A DNA stretch of 64,000 nucleotides from Tubiluchus corallicola (taxonomy: Eukaryota; Priapulida; Priapulimorpha; Priapulimorphida; Tubiluchidae): the NCBI GenBank assembly GCA_030141605.1, contig JAQGDQ010000001.1, forward strand, positions 3,072,501-3,136,500, read 5' to 3'. Below, piece by piece: positions 57,121 through 64,000 of the stretch. Below the pieces are notes generated by a model, which was not told where the DNA came from, made no database searches, and worked only from the letters and a program-made list of their open reading frames with translations. Numbering within the stretch: position 1 is the first letter of the stretch; each line of letters starts with the position of its first letter. The translations under genes were made by a program, and so were the position numbers.

Positions 57121-60100
57121 GTATGTTAGAATAATTTGAAAATGAAACAAATAGGGAGTGAAAAACTGCAAAGAAGTGTTTTTATTATGATTGTTTTCTG
57201 CCAAGCTTTTCTTAACATCATAAAGGTAAATATACATGATGCATATAAGTAGCAGTACTAGACTAAGATAACAATATTACTTGCAAGTAATTTTTGTACA
57301 AGCTCATTCATTGGGAATTTTAATCTTAGAATAGGTAATATGACTAAAAGGATATATTTTAACATTTAGTTAAAATGCATCATTTTTGTCTTTTAGGAAA
57401 CAGCACATGATAATGGAATAATCAGAAGTCCATTTCCAGATGTCTCAATTCCTAGTGATGTCACTATTTTTCAGAGTGTATTTAATAATTTGGATATTTA
57501 TGCACATAGCACTGCTGTAGTAGATGCCATAAGCGGGAGATCATACACATATCTTGACTTATCTTTAGCTGTAAAGAAATTTAGCAGTGCTTTGGCGCGG
57601 AACGGATTCAAAAAGAGTGATGTTTTTGCCATTTGCATGCCCAACTGCCCTGAATTTGTCATTTTCTTTTTTGCTGTAATTGGCTTAGGTGGAACAGTCA
57701 CGCCAATAAATCCGGCATACACTACTAGAGAAATCCGTAATCAGTTATGTGATTCTGAAGCAAAATGGATAATATCTGTGCAAGAATTAGAAAAAAAGAT
57801 TTGTAATGCTACATCAAACATCGCTGCAATAAAACACAAAATATTTATGGGAGGAAAATCCTCTGAAAAGAATTTTTCTGCTGAAGAATTACTTCAAGAT
57901 AATGGTTCTTGCTTTCCAAAACATGTACCAATTGATGTCCAAACGGATGTTGCAATTTTACCATATTCTTCTGGTACAACTGGTAAGCCCAAAGGTGTAA
58001 TGCTGACGCACTATTCTATAGTTGCAAATCTTCACCAAACAAAGATACAATGGCCATTTCGACCCGGAGACAAATACATTTGCTTTGTGCCAATGTACCA
58101 TGCATATGGTATTTACTTGACGTTGGGTGCTTTAAGTAATGGTTCCAGTGTGTATTATTTGCCAAAGTTTCACCCAGATACTTTTCTTGGAACTATCCAG
58201 AAATACAAAATTACTCATGCACACCTTGTTCCTCCAGTGATTATTTTCCTTGTCAAGTCTCCATTAGTGGAAAAGTACGATTTATCATCATTTCAGACTG
58301 CGTACAGTGGCTCAGCACCATTAGGTAATTTTTAATATATGATTTACTCAGTTTTGCAATGTAAATGTCATTACAGATAGTTACTTCTTATATTAATTAG
58401 TTTTATTTTGTTGTGCAATTGTCAACATTTTTGTTGATAAAAAATGATTTGAAGATTGAACATTCTCTGTCTGAAAACACAATTGAGCAAATTTGCATTG
58501 TGTAATATCATGTGATTCCTTATAATTTCATATAGTTCTTAAATCAATTTTGTAATTAGCAAACGTATGACAATTTATTGATATCTAAATTTTGTAAATA
58601 ACTGCAAACTGTGTGTATTGAACTTTGCTCTAGATTTTACTATGCACAAATCTATTTCAGTTAAATATTTTAAATTTCTAAAATATTCTTAGTTTGTTAG
58701 ATCTAATATGTTACTGCAAGTTATGTAGTAAGAATTTATAATATTTTTATTGATATTTAGCAAAAGAAATAAGCGATGCTTTTGTGAGAAAGTTTTCTCA
58801 CTTAAAAACCTTTCAACAAGGTTATGGAATGACAGAAACAAGTCCTGTCGTATGTGCTACACCAGAATGGGAGATTTTGCCTTCTACTGTTGGATACGTT
58901 GTGCCAAATTCAGAAGCAAAGGTAATGTCAGTTGTATAAGTTTCAGTGAAGTTTCTAAAGCAATTTTTATGATGCGAAAAACGTATTGTAGATGTTTATA
59001 TGGCCTGTCGTGCTATTACTTTAGTGTTTTCTCTTAGTTGCAAAGTACTGTGATGTTTGCATTGTGTAATATCATGTGATTCCCTATAATTATATAATTC
59101 GTAAATCAATTTTGTAACTGGCAAGCGCAAAGTGGCATTTACCAGACATTCGGAATGCTTAATGCATTTTGTGTTATCCACCTGCGGAATAGCTCCTTAT
59201 AAAAAATCAATAGGAAATAGCTGCAGAAAAAAATAATGTATATTGCAGGTCTGATAAACGGGTGCATTGAAAACAGTGTGAACCGATTTTATCTATTCTG
59301 CATCTGCATAAAGCATAAACATTCCAGATGTCTAGTAAATGAAACTTCATATGGCTGGCATATAGCATATTGCATACGATCAGGTGAACTACTGGCGAAG
59401 CTGTTAGTTTCGTTGATGGACTACCAAGCTTTTTTTGTATGTGGCATAGCGCCATTTAATCATCTATTTGTATGCAACTCGTAATTGCAGTGGGCACCAC
59501 CTAATTTGAGTATGCTAGCAGTTGATTGACGAGCACATTTGTTTTATTCTAGCTCTAACAAACCAAAGTGGTTCTTATTCAGGTTGTTGATTTAAAGACT
59601 GGTGAAGCGCTTGGTCCTAATAAAGAAGGAGAGATATATGTAAGAGGTCCTCATATCATGAAGGGTTATTTGAACAATTCTTCTGCTACTGCTGAAGCTA
59701 TAGATTCTGAAGGATTTCTTCATACTGGGGATACTGGCTATTATGATGAAGAGGGGTATGTCACATATTAAATATCGCCATTTGTACAGTTTAGCAACAA
59801 TATTCCAAGAAGGGAATAAAAAATGACTAAAATGACTTTTAAAAGTTGACGTTGAACTTTTAAAAATCTGCATGCGTTATTAATAGTAGAGCATCTTAAT
59901 TAGTTAAACAGACCTGCGAATTCTCATTACATTAATTAGGTATGTATCACCAATGCACATGCACATTCGAATCAGATTTTAGTACTGATGCATTCCACAA
60001 CTTCACATGCAAGTTTGCACATTGCTTGGCTTCCTTTGCCATTAGTATGCCTGCTACTCTCAATAATATAGTAGCGCTTATAGTCCTATAATGTATGTTA

Positions 60101-61464
60101 TACTAAAGGGTATTACAATTATTGGAAATTAAGCACTTTTGGGTATTACTGAGCTTTTTTCATATACCGACTATAATACATTAGTAGTACACCTGCTACT
60201 CTCAATAATAGAGTAGCGTTTATGAGTCTTATAATGTATATTATACTAAAGGGCATTACAATTATTGAAAATTAAGCATTTTTGGGTGCTACTGAGCTTT
60301 TTTCATATGTACAAAGGAACATATTTATACGTATAGCATAGTGAGCTATAATAACAGCTCAGTAGTACCATAAAATTGTCTTAATTTTAATTTTTTGCCT
60401 TAACTTTTTCGTAATTTGATTTTGATAATTAAAAATGCAAAAATTTCTGCAGCAAAATTTGTCACCTGGACCCCTGCCAGAGCGAGATGATCCCCGGGCT
60501 TTCTACATTTCACACCCGTTTTTACTTCAAATAATTGGGAAGTCTTGTTAAGATAAAGCATATCTATTTAAAGGTCTTTGATGTTTTTCAAAATCAGTGC
60601 ATTTTCTTGCGCTTGTTGACATACACATTGTATGTGACTAGGTCTTAATAGTTCATAAAAAATTAAAAAAATATTCTTATAATATTGTCAAGTCTTTAAA
60701 TTACTTGCACTAAATTGTGTATGTTGTTCTGCATATTATTTTAGTGAAACTTGGTTAGTACAATAAAGTAGCAGTTAACTTGCCCACTAATTTTGGTACT
60801 ACCCAACTAACTGTCTCATAACAAACTCCTAATTTAAGAAAGTTACATGTGATATTGCAGTTCTCCTAAAATGCTGCACAGATTTACTTGTTTTTTATAG
60901 CGAATCACATAAATAAAAATGAATAAAGCCAAAATACTGAAGAAGAATAAGAGAAAAATAAAGCCAAAATACTGCAGACTTACAGTATTGAATACTGAAT
61001 ACTGCAAACTTGCATTCATAATGATTTAAAGGTACTAAAATTATGATTTGCTTATTACTTAGTGGTAAACAATGTGAACTGAAACATTATTTAGCAATAT
61101 CTTATTAATTTGCAGGCATTTCTTCATAGTTGATCGAGTAAAGGAGTTAATCAAATATAATGCATACCAAGTGGCACCAGCAGAGCTTGAAGCATTGCTC
61201 CTTTCTCATCCGTATGTAGCTGATGCCGCTGTTATAGGAATTCCTAATGAACGCACTGGGGAGCTTCCTAAAGCATACATAGTAAAAAAGAACATCGACC
61301 TGACAAGAAGAGAAGTTCAGAAGTTTATAGAGAAAAATACAGCACCATTCAAGTGGCTCAGAGGTGGAGTGGAGTTTGTGTCAGAAATACCGAGATCTGC
61401 TAGCGGGAAAATTTTGCGAAAGTCTTTGCGTGATAGAGCAAGAAATACTAATGCAAAATTATAA
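57058..61464 (+). CDS. 4-coumarate-CoA-ligase-like acyl-CoA synthetase, peroxisomal
   Basis: An ANL-superfamily enzyme: it activates a carboxylic acid as acyl-AMP, then transfers it to CoA. Five exons (57058-57120, 57397-58324, 58761-58921, 59583-59755, 61116-61464) join in phase to 557 aa, the usual length. Motifs in order are GRSYTYLDL (N-terminal), the P-loop [15 protein letters not shown] (A3), MYHAYG, the A5 motif [25 protein letters not shown], the A7-type [21 protein letters not shown] (A8 hinge), and the catalytic lysine in [11 protein letters not shown] (A10). The protein ends NAKL, and AKL is a type-1 peroxisomal targeting signal. The ATG at 57058 is the only candidate in its exon before the conserved SPFPDVSIP block apart from a later in-frame ATG, and an upstream coding exon is possible. 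The substrate (fatty, aromatic or luciferin-like acid) cannot be deduced. A luciferase is not implied. Confidence 0.95.
57397..58324 (+). CDS. Synthetase exon 2 (N-domain, P-loop)
   Basis: The large 928-nt exon from ETAHDNG to SGSAPL, containing the adenylation P-loop. Acceptor TTTTAG, donor GTAATT. Confidence 0.97.
58492..59124. repeat. Direct repeat pair within the synthetase gene
   Basis: About 70 bp starting TTTGCATTGTGTAATATCA at 58492-58562 recurs, slightly diverged, at 59056-59124. The two copies flank exon 3, one in each adjoining intron. Confidence 0.8.
58761..58921 (+). CDS. Synthetase exon 3 (A5 motif)
   Basis: Encodes [20 protein letters not shown] then [11 protein letters not shown] and the following loop to NSEAK. 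Acceptor ATTTAG, donor GTAATG. Confidence 0.97.
59583..59755 (+). CDS. Synthetase exon 4
   Basis: Encodes [20 protein letters not shown] through [12 protein letters not shown]. Acceptor TTCAG, donor GTATGT. The AMP-ribose-binding Asp is in HTGD. Confidence 0.97.
60041..60308. repeat. Diverged tandem duplication in the last synthetase intron
   Basis: Copies at 60041-60166 and 60180-60308 share CCTGCTACTCTCAATAATA, a TATACTAAAGGGNATTACAA block and ACTGAGCTTTTTTCATAT. They carry scattered substitutions. Confidence 0.85.
61116..61464 (+). CDS. Synthetase terminal exon (C-domain, PTS1)
   Basis: Encodes [20 protein letters not shown] through the A10 motif to NAKL and TAA. It includes the mobile C-terminal domain and the peroxisomal signal. 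Confidence 0.97.
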
Positions 61465-63315
61465 AACTTGCTGACTATAAAAATGTTGTGTAACTCATCA
61501 GGTATATAATTTGATGTTTAACATTTCAGTATTTCCTTTTTGGATACAATTATGTACATGTTAATTTATATGTTGTCTTAACAATGCATTTTTGTTACAT
61601 TTTGACGTTATTTTGGCTACTGTTTTTGTAAAGATTCTGCATGTAGCATTACAGTAAAATGCAAAGAAACTTGTTTATCAGAATTGTGTGACAAAATACA
61701 CAAGATAACTACAAGACAAGTTAGATGTGATAAGCAAAAATTTGCATGCTAAAACAAGTGTTACTCGAAATACTGGACTACTGGTCAAGTGTTTCATCGA
61801 ACTCAAGATTGTGGATCAAAAATCCAACTCCGCTAATAGATGTGAAATGTTCTAGTATATTTCTTCGCAGGTTTAGATTTAAGTTTAGGTTTTGTAAAAA
61901 CTTAGATGGGTCATTGCTCTACTTGAATTCATGATGGGAAATCGAAAATCCGAATCCGACTCTGTCAATCGAATCTAAGTTGATACAGAATTCATTCTAG
62001 TGTGTGTCCTATAAAGTTTTATGATGATCCGTTGCTAACTGGTGGAGCTGTAGCCTTTTTTGAATATCATATTGCTGTAAGTTTGAATTCAAAATGGCAG
62101 ATCGAAACAAGGACTATGTCAATCGATTCGGAGTTCATTCTAGTATATTCCTGTAATGTTTCTTGACAATCTACTATAAATTCGCATTTAGAAAAAGGCT
62201 TAAGGTTCCACCAATTCACAGCAAATCGAGACAAAATTATATAGGAATATACTAGAATGAGTTCCACATCAACTGGTGGAATAAGATTTTTGATATGTCA
62301 TTTTGAATTTAACATGATGACAACATAATCATTTTCAACACATCATCATGAAATTTCACAGCTAAAACAAATTCTGCATCAACTGACGGAGTCCTATTTT
62401 CAATCTGCTATTTTAAATTCAAAATGGCAATGATGGTGCCATTTTCAAAAAAATACAAAGGTTTTTTTGAAAACAACAACAACATCCAGGTGAGTAGGGA
62501 TTTGGTTTGATCCATCGACCATGAAGTGATATAGTCTGGAGTGTTTGAAGGCATAATACTGTGGATCAAATTTTTTCGTGCAAATTGTCATATGCATGTT
62601 GCATGAACAGTATTAGAATGTTTCAGTACATAAACTTTGGATTTCGTTGTTTATAAATTCCTCTGGTTAGAATTAGAACAGAAAATTATTGATTATGTCA
62701 ATTTTATGAAGTTGTTCATTTTTTGTTGATTTTTGTATGGTTGTTGGTTTTGTTTGACGTTTGATTGTTAAATATTTAGAAATTAATTATTTAAATTTTA
62801 ATTGTTTGTTGCCTATATAGAATTTTGTGAAAGCATTGCAAAATGTGTTAATAATCTTATTTTTCGTTAATAATGAAATAAAATAATTATTTTAATTTGT
62901 GTTTGTTAGAATTTTAGGAAACGGATTATGTAAAAGAAAAATAATTTGACAGTGTTTGAATAAAGAATGTTAACCACATACAGAAATAACATTGCAATAA
63001 TAATAATAATAACAATAATAGTAAGTTTTCTATTTCTTTTTGAATATTTACAAGCACTTGTCTAAATGCCTAGTAGCAAATTGTTTTTGTGTTTGCAGTC
63101 ATTAGTTTTTGAGTACAAAGATTATATTGTTTTAGTATTACTAATTTGTTGTGTTTTGAGTACTTGACATTAGCACTGCTGATTTATAATGCAAAATGAA
63201 CTTTTGATATAGCAAATACGTTGCTAGATGGCAGTAATGGGGTTGGCAGTAGCTCTATTTTCAATACTATATGTGGGAAAAAGGAGTGAAGCAAAGAATT
63301 ACATTTTTGGTTAAA
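61465..63315. other. Downstream of the synthetase
   Basis: Apart from the modular repeat listed separately, this is AT-rich sequence with a short AATAAT run near 63000. No gene is recognised and no obvious polyadenylation signal lies close to the synthetase stop. Confidence 0.5.
61760..62520. repeat. Modular interspersed repeat, copy 2
   Basis: Related to 26940-27460. Blocks such as TCATTCTAGTATATTCCTGT, AAATTCAAAATGGCA and AACAACATCCAGGTGAGTAG recur within the copy and in copy 1. Part of it is arranged as an inverted repeat: ATTCTAGTATATTCCTGTAA near 62132 against its complement near 62235-62260. Confidence 0.65.
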
Positions 63316-63431
63316 GCAAGTTTATCTGTTGCTTTGTTTTTAAGTTGTCGTTTTCCAATTTACCATCTGTTTCACCGTTGACATTTGGATAAGGTCCCAT
63401 TCCAGTGCAATCTATCCACATCTCCATTGCC
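63316..63431 (-). CDS. Probable terminal exon of an unidentified gene
   Basis: On the minus strand, a good acceptor (TTTACATTTCAG) at about 63443-63432 is followed by an open frame of 38 codons and TAA. It reads AMEMWIDCTGMGPYPNVNGE, then TDGKLENDNLKTKQQINLL. The composition and the strong acceptor look like a real last exon, but I do not recognise the family. The rest of the gene would lie to the right, mostly outside the window. Confidence 0.5.
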
Positions 63432-63592
63432 TGAAATGTAAACCTTGTTAGTTTGGATGTACTTACTTTAGCCATTACATTTTTGTAGTTATTGAATACT
63501 TAAGTAAGTCACACCATTGACTGATAACTGTGACCTTCTAACCGGAGGCTCCTGCTAATTATATAATAAGCCTTTTCATGTTTTCGTTGTGC

Positions 63593-63718
63593 GCACACGT
63601 AGTTGCTGTAGGTCAAATGTTAAGTGTACTACAGCAACGCATCTTAACTACAACTGCACACGTAGTTGCTGTAGGTCAAATGTTAAGTGTACTACAGCAA
63701 CGCATCTTAACTACAACT
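63593..63718. repeat. 63-bp tandem duplication with internal hairpin
   Basis: Two identical units (63593-63655, 63656-63718) starting GCACACGTAGTTGCTGTAGG. Each contains GTTGCTGTAG and CTACAGCAAC, perfect 10-bp inverted arms. An 80-codon plus-strand open frame (63578-63820) reads through the duplicates but resembles no protein. Confidence 0.9.
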
Positions 63719-64000
63719 GTCACACGACATGTAGGTAAAGCAAAGGGTCTGCCACACCAGTTCAGTAACTTTAGATGTTTTACGTCTACTTTACTTAATT
63801 ATGCATTAGTCTGTGTGTAGAGTGATTTACTAGTAGGATCTTGCTTGGTAACAAGAAAAAATGAACTAGGTAAGGTTCTAGTTAGGTGTTAAAACTGTTA
63901 ATGTTATAGTTGCTTAGGCTGCGAGGCATTGTCAAGTGTACACAAATGCTTTGTCTGGTATACTTAACCTTTGACTTTTCATGATCATCATCAATTACTG
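63719..64000. other. Gene-free window end
   Basis: No exon or RNA gene recognised. Given the terminal exon at 63316-63431 on the minus strand, this is probably intron of that gene. Confidence 0.35.

Noticed and set aside
1-64000. CRISPR array, operon-like cluster or bacterial-type system
   Set aside because: The window is eukaryotic: introns in every recognised gene, no spaced direct repeats of CRISPR type, no polycistronic layout.

Overview
This is an AT-rich, intron-rich animal (metazoan, probably invertebrate) nuclear window. The evidence is GT-AG introns, LINE remnants, small terminal-inverted-repeat (TIR) elements, microsatellites and long gene-poor stretches. The species cannot be fixed from the sequence. 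I read every exon by eye from conserved protein motifs and splice-site phase; no search was run.

Three genes are well supported. (1) A CDC-like (LAMMER) protein kinase of CLK2 type lies on the + strand at about 14120-39937, with ten coding exons. Its 5' end (start codon and the expected Arg/Ser-rich N-terminus) is not identified. (2) A complete archease gene (ZBTB8OS orthologue, cofactor of the tRNA ligase RtcB) lies on the - strand at 50386-44372. It has seven coding exons, including a 25-nt microexon, and encodes 155 aa. It converges on the kinase gene. (3) A complete 4-coumarate-CoA-ligase-like acyl-CoA synthetase lies on the + strand at 57058-61464. It has five coding exons, encodes 557 aa and ends in the peroxisomal signal AKL. 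A probable last exon of a fourth, unidentified gene is on the - strand at 63316-63431, and the rest of that gene would lie beyond the window.

The remainder is repeats and apparently non-coding DNA. At 1-14119 I see only the 3' end of a LINE (2736-3069, - strand) and a possible SINE-like segment. The kinase introns carry microsatellites, a perfect 151-bp tandem duplication, a 34-bp perfect inverted repeat, an 80-bp alternating purine-pyrimidine tract, a modular repeat and a hAT-type MITE with a near-perfect 8-bp target duplication. A TIR element of about 730 bp sits just upstream of archease. A decayed LINE (about 52800-55570) is interrupted by a 462-bp palindromic-ended element. The 3' end carries a second copy of the modular repeat and a duplicated 63-bp hairpin unit.

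The genes do not form a functional unit. The kinase regulates pre-mRNA splicing and archease supports tRNA splicing, but their adjacency is probably chance. I found no convincing novel multi-gene system. The most unusual material is the repeat architecture.
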